Shown here: piece after piece, positions 39,951-48,354 of the stretch
Numbering within the stretch: the first letter of the stretch is position 1
Layout of the letters: every line of letters begins with the position of its first letter
Assembly (NCBI GenBank): GCA_913058135.1
Contig: CAJXPR010000013.1
Coordinates: 1-49,798 of the forward strand
From: an uncultured Gammaproteobacteria bacterium
GTDB taxonomy: Bacteria > Pseudomonadota > Gammaproteobacteria > Pseudomonadales > Pseudohongiellaceae
Length of the DNA stretch: 49,798 bases
Direction: 5' to 3'
Program-made: the position numbers and the translations under genes
The notes under the pieces: generated by a model
Databases searched by the model: none
What the model was told of the DNA's origin: nothing
Seen by the model: only the letters and a program-made list of their open reading frames with translations

Positions 39951-41693
39951 TTACTGCACAGCAACCTGTTCAGTGGCTGGTTCCGGCTCCACGTACTGCC
40001 AGCTCACCGCACCGAAGAACATTTCATCCCAGCTTTGCTGACCCCACGGTACCGAGCGATCCGGATCCGGGTTGGCCTTGTTCTGGCTTGAGTTGTCGAA
40101 GGCACCGGTTGCCACTATTTTGGTACCGGCCGGCACCAGTTTGGGTTCGCGTAGCTTGTAGCTCAGCTGCCAGTTGTAGTTATAGTTGGCAATATTGATC
40201 AGCTCTTCGCTGCTGCCGTCAGGGTACTGGGCCTCAAAGCGCATACGCTTGCCGCGGAAATGCATGTGCGGCAGGAAGGAATGCAGATACGCATCCCGGG
40301 GCACGGTGATGGTCTGTGCCATCTCAAAGTCCGGATCATTGGGCGGAATATTGGTCCAGGTGGGCGTGAAGATACAGGCACACTGGCCAGACATGCGCTT
40401 TTCCGGCACCTCGCCTTCGGGGTAGAACCAGATACCTATCCGGCTGGCATCCACGGTTTCGCGACCGGTTGTGGTGTAGTGCAGTTGCAGGGCCAGCTGA
40501 GACCCGGCACGCAGCAGACCACCGGTGTTTTCGGGCTCATGATAGGGCTCGGCACCGGGAATATAGGCGGTAATGCTGGGCTCATCAGCATCGCCACTGC
40601 CCAGGAAGCGGCGACGGCCATCCGAACCGGGTGGCAGGATGCTGTTCAGCGTATGGTGCAGTACAGTACGGTCCCCGGCAATATACTGGCTGGCCCGCAC
40701 CCAACGGTCTTCGGTAAGCCCGTCAAACGGCACCACCACATTGATGTAGTCCAGCACGCCGGTCGCGGGAATGCTTTGCGGCGGCACGTTGACAATCAGG
40801 TCGGGCTCCCCGAAGGCCCATTCGGTTTCCGGCCACTCCAGCATCGCCAGCGGATCGGCATCTCCGTCCTTCTGGGAGCCCTGGGCAATCCAGTGCAGCA
40901 GGGTTTGCTGATCTTCAATACTCAACACATAGTCATTGGTAAAATCGCCCACGTGCGGATCAATCTGGCCCGGGGGCATGCGCTTGGTCATCAGCACTTC
41001 GCGAATCATCGGCGACCAGCCTTGTGCCATGGCATGGCTGTCCATGGCAAACGGCGCGATACCACCTTCACGGTGACAGGTCGCACAATTTTTGGCAAGG
41101 ATAGGCGCGACTTCCTCGCTATAGGAAACAGTGCGCGCCATGTTTGTGTCACGCGCCGGGTAGCTGATAGCTTCGCCAGTTACAGCCAGTTCGGGCATGG
41201 AGACTGTATTGCCGGCATCCAGCTCCTGCAGAGCTTTGCCCAGACCACTGACCGGGCCGCGATAGCTCAATTGAAAACTGCGCGGATCCAGCACCAGCAC
41301 TTCACCGGCGGCGCGCACGTTAAGGGCTTCGGCAATAATCTGGGCGTCGTCGATCAATACCGGAATATCATGACCCTGAGCCGTCGCGACGGCAGCTACC
41401 GATGCACGGGATTCACCCAGCGGATTGAGCATGAAAAACTGAAAGTCATCCGCGTGAGCCTTGTGCTGGGCCAGAAACTCGGGCAACGCCTGTTCGGCGG
41501 TGTTGCTGCCGTTGGTCTGCACCATCAACACAATGGCTTTACGGTTGTCATACCAGGCCATGTGATGAAACAGACCCTCGTGGTCAAGCAGGGCAAAATC
41601 GCCCACTCGTTCGTTAGCCATCAGGCTGGTGCTGAAACTGAAACTCAGCGCCGCCAGGGCCGACAGCGACGCAGTTAACAGACGCTTGTTCAT
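39951..41693 (-). CDS. Fusion: redoxin-like + cytochrome c + copper monooxygenase-like protein
   Basis: A 580-residue exported protein. The signal peptide ends at STSLMA. About residues 30-165 resemble a thioredoxin/AhpC-fold domain lacking the usual catalytic cysteines (the equivalent position reads QTNGSNTAEQALPEF). A c-type cytochrome segment follows, with one heme site CATCH (about residue 200) and a possible Met ligand in KRMPPGQ. The C-terminal 300 residues resemble the type II, ascorbate-dependent copper monooxygenase core (PHM/DBH). Copper ligands can be matched: His-His in VLHHTLN (about 344), LHYTT (about 403), HMHFRGK (about 474) and Met in WDEMFFG (about 554). The periplasm or cell surface is the likely location. 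The substrate is unknown, and I infer that the heme supplies electrons to copper. Confidence 0.82.
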   Translation of the reverse strand: MNKRLLTASLSALAALSFSFSTSLMANERVGDFALLDHEGLFHHMAWYDNRKAIVLMVQTNGSNTAEQALPEFLAQHKAHADDFQFFMLNPLGESRASVAAVATAQGHDIPVLIDDAQIIAEALNVRAAGEVLVLDPRSFQLSYRGPVSGLGKALQELDAGNTVSMPELAVTGEAISYPARDTNMARTVSYSEEVAPILAKNCATCHREGGIAPFAMDSHAMAQGWSPMIREVLMTKRMPPGQIDPHVGDFTNDYVLSIEDQQTLLHWIAQGSQKDGDADPLAMLEWPETEWAFGEPDLIVNVPPQSIPATGVLDYINVVVPFDGLTEDRWVRASQYIAGDRTVLHHTLNSILPPGSDGRRRFLGSGDADEPSITAYIPGAEPYHEPENTGGLLRAGSQLALQLHYTTTGRETVDASRIGIWFYPEGEVPEKRMSGQCACIFTPTWTNIPPNDPDFEMAQTITVPRDAYLHSFLPHMHFRGKRMRFEAQYPDGSSEELINIANYNYNWQLSYKLREPKLVPAGTKIVATGAFDNSSQNKANPDPDRSVPWGQQSWDEMFFGAVSWQYVEPEPATEQVAVQ

Positions 41694-42068
41694 GGCTTCC
41701 TCCGGGGAAAAATCACGTTGTTATTAATTATTGTTCAGCCGGTTGCGACAAGCACTACCGGACACGGCCCACAAAGGAGACAGCCAGACCGTTCATCCAT
41801 TTATCCGCTGACGCTAGCACAGCTCCGTAGCGCCGCACAACGCCTTTTGCGGCAGGCGCGCGCGGGCTGCGACAGACGCCCTGACACCAAGGCATGTTGG
41901 TGCGACAGGATGAGGGGGCACCGTGGTTTTCCGTTCTCCGGATTTTGCGTTACACTTGGCGGCGACGCAAAACCCGAACAAACGCTCAGTCACCCATGCG
42001 TTGCGGTGCTGCTGCCTGCCAGCACACCTGCAAATTACGAATTAACTATATAAATCAAAGGATTCATC
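41694..42068. other. 375-bp intergenic region upstream of the thiolase gene
   Basis: The region lies between divergent genes and should hold both promoters. The most distinct element is the inverted repeat TTTTGCGT (41943-41950) / ACGCAAAA (41965-41972), with 14 bases between arms, about 110 bp before the thiolase start; it could be an operator. A 111-codon plus-strand open frame (41718-42053) lacks a ribosome site and any family resemblance, so I do not call it. No terminator was seen. Confidence 0.45.
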
Positions 42069-43250
42069 ATGAAAGAAGCTGTGATCGTCGCGACGGCCCG
42101 CACCCCGATTGGCAAAGCCTACCGAGGCGCCTTTAATAATACCGACGGCCCCACTCTGGGCGCACATGCCATACGCGAAGCTGTCAGCCGCGCCGGGGTT
42201 GCACCCGATGAAATCGATGACGTGGTCATGGGCTGTGCCGTTCAGCAAGGCACCACTGGCTACAACATTGGTCGACTTGCTGCCGTGGCTGCAGGCTTGC
42301 CCAACACGGTATCAGGCATGAGCATGGACCGGCAATGCGCCTCCGGCATGATGGCCATCGCCACCGCCGCCAAACAGGTCATCTGTGACAATATGCCCAT
42401 CGTGATTGGAGCGGGCATGGAGTCCATCAGCCTGGTGCAGAACGACCACCGCAACAAATACCGCACGGTCGACGAAAACGTACTGGCCATGTCTCAACAC
42501 GCCTACATGCCTATGCTGCAGACCGCTGAAGTGGTCGCGCAACGCTATAACATCAGCCGGGAAGCGCAGGATGAATACAGCCTGCAGAGCCAGCAGCGCA
42601 CTGCCGCTGCCCAGGCCGCCGGCAAATTCGACCAGGAACTGGCTCCGATGGAATCCAGCATGGGCGTGATGGACAAGGAAACTGGCAAAGTCAGCTTCAA
42701 GAACGTCAAGTTGAGCAAGGACGAAGGCAACCGCCCGGAAACCAATATCGAAGGCCTGTCCGGTTTGAAGCCGGTCATTGAAGGCGGCTGTATCACCGCC
42801 GGCAATGCCAGCCAGCTCTCCGATGGCGCTTCCGCCAGTGTGATCATGGACAGTAAACTGGCCGAACAGAAAGGCCTGACACCGCTGGGCGCATATCGCG
42901 GCATGGCGGTTGCCGGCTGTGATCCTGACGAGATGGGCATCGGTCCGGTATTTGCCATCCCCAAACTGCTCAAGCGCTTTGGTCTGAAAATGGACGATAT
43001 CGGCCTGTGGGAACTGAATGAAGCCTTTGCTGTGCAGGTACTCTACTGCCGCGACAAGCTGGGTATCCCCAATGATCTGCTGAACGTCAACGGCGGCGCC
43101 ATCTCTATTGGCCACCCTTACGGCATGAGCGGTGCCCGCATGGTTGGTCATGCGCTGATCGAAGGCAAGCGTCGGGGTGCGAAATATGTGGTGTGCACCA
43201 TGTGTATCGGCGGCGGGATGGGCGCTGCGGGCCTGTTTGAGGTTTACTGA
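42069..43250 (+). CDS. Acetyl-CoA acyltransferase (thiolase), FadA/AtoB-like
   Basis: A 393-residue thiolase. The nucleophilic cysteine is Cys90 in [18 protein letters not shown] is more typical of the FadA-type beta-oxidation branch than the NKMCGSG of the other thiolase in this window. The catalytic His and second Cys are in [10 protein letters not shown] and [12 protein letters not shown], and [11 protein letters not shown] is present. It would release acetyl-CoA from a 3-ketoacyl-CoA. No FadB-type partner gene is adjacent; it stands alone with a divergent neighbour. AAGG lies seven bases before the ATG, and a bidirectional terminator follows the stop by 11 bp. Chain-length preference is not readable. 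Confidence 0.94.
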   Translation: MKEAVIVATARTPIGKAYRGAFNNTDGPTLGAHAIREAVSRAGVAPDEIDDVVMGCAVQQGTTGYNIGRLAAVAAGLPNTVSGMSMDRQCASGMMAIATAAKQVICDNMPIVIGAGMESISLVQNDHRNKYRTVDENVLAMSQHAYMPMLQTAEVVAQRYNISREAQDEYSLQSQQRTAAAQAAGKFDQELAPMESSMGVMDKETGKVSFKNVKLSKDEGNRPETNIEGLSGLKPVIEGGCITAGNASQLSDGASASVIMDSKLAEQKGLTPLGAYRGMAVAGCDPDEMGIGPVFAIPKLLKRFGLKMDDIGLWELNEAFAVQVLYCRDKLGIPNDLLNVNGGAISIGHPYGMSGARMVGHALIEGKRRGAKYVVCTMCIGGGMGAAGLFEVY

Positions 43251-43261
43251 CAGATATAAAT

Positions 43262-43296
43262 TTAAAGCGCACCGGGGCTTCCCTGGTGCGCTTTAA
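43262..43296. terminator. Bidirectional terminator after the thiolase gene
   Basis: A perfect 12-bp stem TTAAAGCGCACC (43262-43273) / GGTGCGCTTTAA (43285-43296) with GC-rich inner pairs and short loop. The AAA and TTT ends flank it on both strands, though the T-run is short. It separates the convergent thiolase and outer-membrane protein genes. Confidence 0.75.
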
Positions 43297-43387
43297 CTGT
43301 TGCAGATCACTTCCGTGTGAACATCCGTGTCACACTTCTTTTTACATCCTTGTGCACTTCCATGTTAAATCGTCACCTTCACCACCA

Positions 43388-43720
43388 TCAGAAGGTGAAT
43401 TTCAGGCCGGCGGACAAAACGTCGACCTTTGATTCGAAATCACCCCTGGCTATCGGGCCAATTTCCTCACGCGCCAGATCGCCGCCGGAGCGGCCGAAAT
43501 CTTTGTAACCGCCTTCAATGCCAAAATAGGGATTGAGCTGCCAGCCAGCAAAAAGTTGTGAGGCGTTGTTGTCATCGTCGAACTCACTCTCGTCAACACT
43601 GACGAGTCCCAGGGCACCACCGACGTAAGGGCCGGTCTCGTTCGCCAGCAACGCGGTAGAGTAGGTACCCGCCGACAAACCGGCGATAACACAAAGCGTT
43701 TGTAAGGTTGTTCTTTTCAT
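43388..43720 (-). CDS. Short outer-membrane beta-barrel-like protein
   Basis: A 110-residue protein with a signal peptide ending near YSTALLA and only about 84 mature residues. The mature part begins GPYVGGALGLVSVDESEFDD and includes FAGWQLNPYFGIEGGYKDFGR. It ends LSAGLKFTF, with the aromatic C-terminus typical of outer-membrane barrels. These segments match the first strands and the last strand of the OmpA/OmpW-like eight-strand family, but the middle half is missing. It may be an internally deleted relative or a protein that oligomerises to close a barrel. The ATG at 43720 has GGAG at six bases; an open frame continues upstream without a signal. Function is unknown. Confidence 0.65.
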   Translation of the reverse strand: MKRTTLQTLCVIAGLSAGTYSTALLANETGPYVGGALGLVSVDESEFDDDNNASQLFAGWQLNPYFGIEGGYKDFGRSGGDLAREEIGPIARGDFESKVDVLSAGLKFTF

Positions 43721-43986
43721 CGTCAGCTCCTGCTGCTTTTGTTCGGTCGTCGCAGGCATTCCGGCTTGCGGCGCCACAGTTTGCACGAATGCATTTGCAA
43801 TTGCCTTTGCAATCGCCATGCCAGACATAAATACGCTTATTTTTCAATATGTTAAGAACAGGCAGGACTAAATCGACGGACAAAGGTGTTGGGCAGGCCC
43901 TACAGATGACGCGCGAAATCCGTAAGACATTGATAAGCATGAAATTTCCATGTCGGCCTGACCCAACAAGGCGGCTGTCGGGTCGC

Positions 43987-45120
43987 TCAGCGTCCGGGCG
44001 CTGCCAGCAACTGCAATACCTGCTGAACCGGGATTGCCGGGTAGCGGCCCTGATTGACGCCATCCACATCGCTGGCCTTGAACAACGCGTTGTAGACCGC
44101 CTCCTCAGTCGCCTCCACCACGGCCTGGAACAGAGGCGTCATGTATTCATTTGGCCAGTCTTCCAGCATATGCAGCTGCTCGCGTCGCAATGGGGTGCGC
44201 CTGACGCTTTCCGCGGTCGAGAACGCCAGGGCATAGTCACCGGAGCCGTTGGACATCGCCGACCCGGTCCGCGCAATCCCCATGAACGCGCGTGCCGCGA
44301 GTCTTTCCAGGTTGCGATCGGACAAAGGGGCATCGGTGGCTATGATGATCATCACCGACCCGTCCGGGCTGGTCGCCGATGCCAGCGGGTTATCGGGCAA
44401 TTGCAGGTCTTCATGACGGACAGGCGTGCCCATGATGGTTAACTCGCCGCCATAGTTGGTCTGCACCAGCACACCTACGGTGAACCCGCCATCGGCCGGC
44501 GGCAGCACGCGGGAACTGGTGCCTATGCCACCCTTCCAGCCAAAACTGACAGTGCCCATACCGGCGCCGACGCTGCCTTCCAGCACCGGGCCACTGCGCG
44601 CGGCCTCGATGGCATCAAGCGCATGACGGGGCCGAACCGCTCGCAAACGGATATTATTGATGCGGCCATCGTTGGTTTCGCCGACAACTGCATTGACCGA
44701 ACGCACCGATTCATTGCCCGCCTGTGACAGAGTCCATTCGATCACTCCCGCGGCTACTTCGGGCACTGACAGGGTGTTGGTCAACAGGATGGGCGTTTCT
44801 ACTTCGCCCAGCTCGATGATCTGGGTGGTGCCCATCATCTTCCCGTAGCCGTTGCCCTGTGAAAAACCGGCTGGCACTTTGTCCTGATAGATGTTGCCAC
44901 CGTGCGGCAGTATAGCCGTGACCCCGGTTCTTACCGCATCGTCCTCAATGATGGAAACCTGCCCCACCAGCACGCCTGCCACATCGGTAATGGCATTCAG
45001 CGCCCCGGTGTCGTAGATGCCCGGCGCCAGCCCGGCTTCACGTGCCCGCGGGTCATCGTCGTTGGCCAGGGCAGCGCCGGCACTGGCCATCAGCATGATT
45101 GCAATAATGCAGCGTCTCAT
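43987..45120 (-). CDS. P1/S58 family peptidase (DmpA/BapA-like aminopeptidase)
   Basis: A 377-residue exported member of the DmpA-type N-terminal nucleophile peptidases (family S58), including L-aminopeptidase D-amidase and beta-peptidyl aminopeptidases. The signal peptide ends at GAALA. The precursor is expected to cut itself between Gly and Ser in SPDGSVMIIIATDAPL (Ser about residue 254), freeing the catalytic N-terminal serine. Supporting motifs are ITDVAGVLVGQ near the N-terminus, VNAVVGETNDG, GSVGAGMGTVSFGWKGGIGTSSR, and FSTAESV late in the sequence. It probably releases N-terminal residues from peptides in the periplasm. The catalytic segments are intact. The gene is 33 bp downstream of the VOC gene on the same strand, suggesting co-transcription. 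Confidence 0.92.
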   Translation of the reverse strand: MRRCIIAIMLMASAGAALANDDDPRAREAGLAPGIYDTGALNAITDVAGVLVGQVSIIEDDAVRTGVTAILPHGGNIYQDKVPAGFSQGNGYGKMMGTTQIIELGEVETPILLTNTLSVPEVAAGVIEWTLSQAGNESVRSVNAVVGETNDGRINNIRLRAVRPRHALDAIEAARSGPVLEGSVGAGMGTVSFGWKGGIGTSSRVLPPADGGFTVGVLVQTNYGGELTIMGTPVRHEDLQLPDNPLASATSPDGSVMIIIATDAPLSDRNLERLAARAFMGIARTGSAMSNGSGDYALAFSTAESVRRTPLRREQLHMLEDWPNEYMTPLFQAVVEATEEAVYNALFKASDVDGVNQGRYPAIPVQQVLQLLAAPGR

Positions 45121-45153
45121 CGCGTTATCCTATGGTATTTGATCGTGGTCTGA

Positions 45154-45594
45154 TCAGACGGCAAACAGCTGTCCTTCGATATCTTTGAAAGCCTTGAACT
45201 CAAGCGCATTACCGGAGGGATCAAGGAAAAACAGGGTGGCCTGCTCACCCGGCTCCCCTTTAAAACGGATATAAGGCTCAATAATAAATTCTGTTCCGAT
45301 GGCGCGCAGCTTGTCTGCCAGCGCAGCCCACTCATCCATCGACAGCACCGCACCAAAATGGGGCACCGGCACACCATGACCGTCGACATGATTGCTGCTC
45401 TGGTTCACCTGTCCCTGTTTGCCAATGGCGGGATTCACGTGTACCACCAACTGATGACCAAACAGGTTGAAATCAATCCAGTGCTCGGAGCTGCGACCTT
45501 GTGGCAATCCCAGTGTGTCGCCGTAAAATGCTCGTGCCTCCTCCAGATCGCGCACCTGAATGGCAAGATGGAAAGGTTTTATTGATGTGGACAT
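45154..45594 (-). CDS. VOC family (glyoxalase/dioxygenase fold) protein
   Basis: A 146-residue cytoplasmic protein of the vicinal oxygen chelate superfamily. The duplicated beta-alpha-beta-beta-beta unit is seen as [22 protein letters not shown] at the start and [21 protein letters not shown] with [15 protein letters not shown] in the second half. Candidate metal ligands are His of FHLAI, His of VPHFGAV and Glu of ALEFK. A similar branch is often annotated as glyoxalase/bleomycin-resistance-like dioxygenase with no defined substrate. The ATG at 45594 follows GAGG by eight bases. A long upstream open frame is rejected as it runs into the ArfB gene. It is in tandem with arfB upstream and the peptidase downstream. 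Confidence 0.9.
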   Translation of the reverse strand: MSTSIKPFHLAIQVRDLEEARAFYGDTLGLPQGRSSEHWIDFNLFGHQLVVHVNPAIGKQGQVNQSSNHVDGHGVPVPHFGAVLSMDEWAALADKLRAIGTEFIIEPYIRFKGEPGEQATLFFLDPSGNALEFKAFKDIEGQLFAV

Positions 45595-45628
45595 GCGCTC
45601 AGCCTCGTGAAGATTTGGCCTATTGTAT

Positions 45629-46033
45629 TCATTCCGGCGTCGGTTTGCTTCGCAAAGATTTGGTCGTACTGAGCTTGCGCTTGCCCTCCAGCCGTTTGCG
45701 TTTGGCAGATCGCGGTACCCGGGTCGGCCGGCGCGGCGCATCTGTATGCGCAGCATCGGCAATCAGACTCTGTAGCCGTTTCAGCGCATCTTCCCGATTC
45801 TTCTCCTGGGTGCGAAACCGTTGCGCCTTGATGACGATTACGCCTTCGCTGGTCATGCGCCGGTCCCGGCTTGCCAGCACCAGCGCCTTGACCTCATCAG
45901 GCAACGACGAAGCCTGGACATCAAAACGCAAATGGATGGCAGATGACACCTTATTGACATTCTGACCACCCGCACCCTGCGCTCTGATGGCTGTCAGCTC
46001 AACTTCCGCCGGAGATATTTCAAAAGAACGCAT
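45629..46033 (-). CDS. arfB: Alternative ribosome-rescue factor ArfB (YaeJ)
   Basis: A 134-residue peptidyl-tRNA hydrolase that frees ribosomes stalled without a stop codon. The catalytic GGQ is at residues 22-24 in [20 protein letters not shown]. The basic C-terminal tail, needed to enter the empty mRNA channel, is present ([20 protein letters not shown]). The ATG at 46033 gives the family N-terminus and length near E. coli's 140 residues; an in-frame ATG ten codons upstream is disfavoured. A GGAAGGG ribosome site overlaps the region just upstream. It is the first of three tandem minus-strand genes with the VOC protein and the S58 peptidase. Confidence 0.95.
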   Translation of the reverse strand: MRSFEISPAEVELTAIRAQGAGGQNVNKVSSAIHLRFDVQASSLPDEVKALVLASRDRRMTSEGVIVIKAQRFRTQEKNREDALKRLQSLIADAAHTDAPRRPTRVPRSAKRKRLEGKRKLSTTKSLRSKPTPE

Positions 46034-46246
46034 ATAACCCTTCCCGCAATTCAGATTTGACACCGTGCTGTCACTTGCCTGCCATTGTACGCTTCAAACT
46101 GGTGCAAATACCTGCATCAAGAACCAAAAAGCGTCGCCAGCCCCGGTCCCGACCAGCCAAAAATCATTGCTACTTTCCCCAGCACCACCAAGGTTATTAT
46201 TTTTATCCTTACTTATCAAAAGTATAGGCATATGCGAAAAAAGCTG

Positions 46247-46382
46247 GCACGCGCCGTGCATTATTCTGAGCGTAGCACTGATATTCCCCTATCAGTTGCT
46301 AGAAATGGAACTGACTCTCCCCTTTTCCATTGATGGGTGATCTGGCCCACGTGATACCGAGGTGTCACGTGGGCATTTTTTT
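46247..46382 (+). ncRNA. Candidate small RNA: four hairpins ending in a terminator
   Basis: In the 423-bp gap between arfB and the nuclease gene, consecutive plus-strand stems occur. H1 is GCACG/CGTGC (46247-46259). H2 is an 11-bp stem with one bulged T and loop TTCCCC (46273-46301). H3 is AATGGAA/TTCCATT (46304-46331). H4 is a terminator (46345-46382). No protein-coding frame there has a credible start or family. A transcript beginning near 46200-46240 would be about 150 nt. No clear promoter was found (AT-rich stretch 46190-46230 is the best area), and no known RNA family was recognised. The rest of the gap (46034-46190) holds the arfB promoter region and nothing else I can name. Confidence 0.4.
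46345..46382 (+). terminator. Strong rho-independent terminator
   Basis: A perfect 10-bp stem GCCCACGTGA (46345-46354) / TCACGTGGGC (46365-46374) extends inward by TACC/GGTG pairing, and is followed by A then seven T. It faces the plus strand. No plus-strand gene lies between 43250 and it, so it either ends a small RNA or insulates the nuclease gene 74 bp downstream. Confidence 0.85.
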
Positions 46383-46456
46383 GCCTGCGATAAACCTGAT
46401 ATCCGGCCAGGTCTGCTACACTTGTACCCGTCTTTTTACCGCACCCGGGAGTCATC

Positions 46457-47458
46457 ATGCCAGCCGAATCTTTGCTCAGCAGATGGGTCCGCTGCTTCTG
46501 TCTGCTGCTGGCGCTTGTCTCTCTTTCCTCGTTGCTTGCCTGGGACGCCACCGGACATCGACTCAGCGTCTATGTCGCCTATGAAGAGATGACACAAAAT
46601 CAGCGCGAGTACTGGCGCGAAATTTTGCAACACCACCCGCGCTTTGCCAGCGATTTTGAACAGGCCATGCCGGCGACCCTTCTTGCGGCCCACCGTGATG
46701 AACAAACCCGCTGGTTGCTGGGACAGGCGGCCGTCTGGCCCGATCTTGCCCGTGGATTACCTGACGCTATCGGACCTCGCTACAACCGACCCGACTGGCA
46801 CTGGATCGATGGCGCCTGGGTCCGGGACGAGGCTCGCACGCATGGCAATCTGTACGTCGATACCCCGCCTCTGCCGGATGTCCCCGGTGCGCCTGCTATC
46901 AACAGCCGGCACGCCACACATGCCAGCAATGTGCTGACGGCTCTGGAGCGGGCTCGCTGGCAACTCGAGCATGAAGGGGACGCTGCACAGCGGGCCATCG
47001 CCCTGTGCTGGTTGCTGCACCTGATCGGTGACATTCATCAGCCCCTGCATACCGGCGGCCTGGTGACGGCGCGGCTATTCCCCGATGGAGACCGCGGCGG
47101 CAATGGCATCCGCCTCCGCGATGGCAATCTCCACGCCCTGTGGGATCAGGCATTGCGCGGCCCAACGATCAATGACAGCCTGGCTACCCTGAACACATTT
47201 GCTGCCGGCCTGCCTACCGAACAGACGTTTGCGCCAACAAGCTGGCTGCAGGAAAGCCGCCGGATTTTGTTGCAACAGGTATATCCTGCATCCATTATCG
47301 AGCCTGTGCGGCAAAGCGAGAATACTGGCAGTGCCCTGGGCAGCATCATTTTAAGTCAACAATACCTGGACGCCATGCAACAGACAGCCACCATCCGATT
47401 GGCAGAAGCCGGCGTACGAATACGTATTACCCTGGCAGACATCACTGGATCTTTATGA
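46457..47458 (+). CDS. S1/P1 nuclease family protein
   Basis: A 333-residue secreted zinc nuclease that cleaves single-stranded nucleic acids and releases 3'-phosphates. The signal peptide ends at SSLLA. The mature chain begins with Trp29 (WDATGHR), whose free N-terminus and His are zinc ligands in the family. Further ligands are recognisable in QAAVWPDLAR, DWHWID, HASNVL, LLHLIGDIHQPLH and GGNGIRLRDGNLHALWDQ. All three zinc sites appear intact. The ATG at 46457 has GGGAG five bases upstream. The stop overlaps the start of the MipA gene by four bases (ATGA), suggesting coupled translation. Nucleic acid scavenging for phosphate or nucleosides is a reasonable inference. Confidence 0.94.
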   Translation: MPAESLLSRWVRCFCLLLALVSLSSLLAWDATGHRLSVYVAYEEMTQNQREYWREILQHHPRFASDFEQAMPATLLAAHRDEQTRWLLGQAAVWPDLARGLPDAIGPRYNRPDWHWIDGAWVRDEARTHGNLYVDTPPLPDVPGAPAINSRHATHASNVLTALERARWQLEHEGDAAQRAIALCWLLHLIGDIHQPLHTGGLVTARLFPDGDRGGNGIRLRDGNLHALWDQALRGPTINDSLATLNTFAAGLPTEQTFAPTSWLQESRRILLQQVYPASIIEPVRQSENTGSALGSIILSQQYLDAMQQTATIRLAEAGVRIRITLADITGSL

Positions 47459-48336
47459 CTTCGCGCCTCCACGCTACAACAACCCTGCTTTTTCTGTTGG
47501 TCTCGCCGCTGTTGCCCGGCTCCGCATTGGCTGCCGAAGACGACAGCCCCGTCATGCAAGAGAAACCTCTGTGGGAATTGGGCCTGGGCGCAGGCGCACT
47601 GGTTCAGCCACACTACCCGGGTTCATCACAACATCAGACCCGCGGCCTGGGTTTGCCTTACGTAGTCTATCGTGGCGATGTATTACGCATCGGGGACGGC
47701 CAGTCCGCCCGCGCGGTGGCGGCCGAAAGCAGCTTCTATGAACTGTCTTTGTCATTCGCTGCTGCCTTTGATGCCGACAGCGATGGTAATGAATTACGTG
47801 AAGGCATGCCCGATCTGGATTTCATTTTTGAAGTGGGCCCCCAGCTTGTATTCAATCTGGCCGACTTCAAATACAGTGATGCCAGCTATAGCAAGGTCGA
47901 ACTTTCACTGCAGGCACGTGCGGCGCTGTCCACCGATTTCGGCAGTGTCGATCACCACGGCTACGTGTTCGAACCCATGCTGCGTTATCGCCACTATGGT
48001 CTGTTTGTCCCGCAACTGGAAGGCTCGCTCTCCATCAGGCCGGTCTGGGCAACCCGCGATGTGCACGGCTATTTTTACGACGTAGCGCCTGAGTTCGCCA
48101 ACGCCTTGCGCAATCAATACCAGGCAACATCGGGGTACTTTGGCACAGGTATTAACGTTTCCGGCACCTGGCATATCAACGACAAGGCGCGTCTTATTGC
48201 CGGTATACAAACCAGTTTTCATCATGGTGCCGAGAACCGTGACAGCCCGCTCTTTGAAGACGACTTCAACGTCGGCATAGCTGTTGGTTTTATCTGGTCA
48301 CTTTTCGAAAGCGAACGCACTGTCATGCGTCCGTAA
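47455..48336 (+). CDS. MipA/OmpV family outer-membrane protein
   Basis: A 293-residue outer-membrane beta-barrel protein. The signal peptide ends at LPGSALA. The family start WELGLGAGALVQPHYPGSSQHQTR (about residues 38-61) and LPYVVYRGDVLRIGDG are typical of MipA/OmpV. So are strands such as GYFYDVAPEFA and the NVGIAVGFIWSLF near the C-terminus. Unlike many family members it ends ERTVMRP rather than in Phe, a short tail after the last strand. MipA has been described as a scaffold for murein-synthesising enzymes; OmpV-type members act as porins or adhesins. Its ATGA overlap with the nuclease gene suggests coupled production. Confidence 0.92.
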   Translation: MTSRLHATTTLLFLLVSPLLPGSALAAEDDSPVMQEKPLWELGLGAGALVQPHYPGSSQHQTRGLGLPYVVYRGDVLRIGDGQSARAVAAESSFYELSLSFAAAFDADSDGNELREGMPDLDFIFEVGPQLVFNLADFKYSDASYSKVELSLQARAALSTDFGSVDHHGYVFEPMLRYRHYGLFVPQLEGSLSIRPVWATRDVHGYFYDVAPEFANALRNQYQATSGYFGTGINVSGTWHINDKARLIAGIQTSFHHGAENRDSPLFEDDFNVGIAVGFIWSLFESERTVMRP

Positions 48337-48354
48337 ACCCGCAGAGTCATACTC

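Noticed and set aside
40260-41678. 472-codon plus-strand open frame
   Set aside because: Antisense to the redoxin-cytochrome-copper fusion, whose motifs and signal peptide are clear; no protein-like features on this strand.
41718-42053. 111-codon plus-strand frame before the thiolase
   Set aside because: No ribosome site, no family resemblance, high Arg/Pro/Cys content typical of non-coding GC-rich DNA.
43721-43828. 36-codon N-terminal extension of the short outer-membrane protein
   Set aside because: It would bury the signal peptide; GGAG six bases before the ATG at 43720 marks the real start.
46065-46340. Plus-strand frames of 82-91 codons before the nuclease gene
   Set aside because: No start signal or family; the hairpin series and terminator explain the sequence better.
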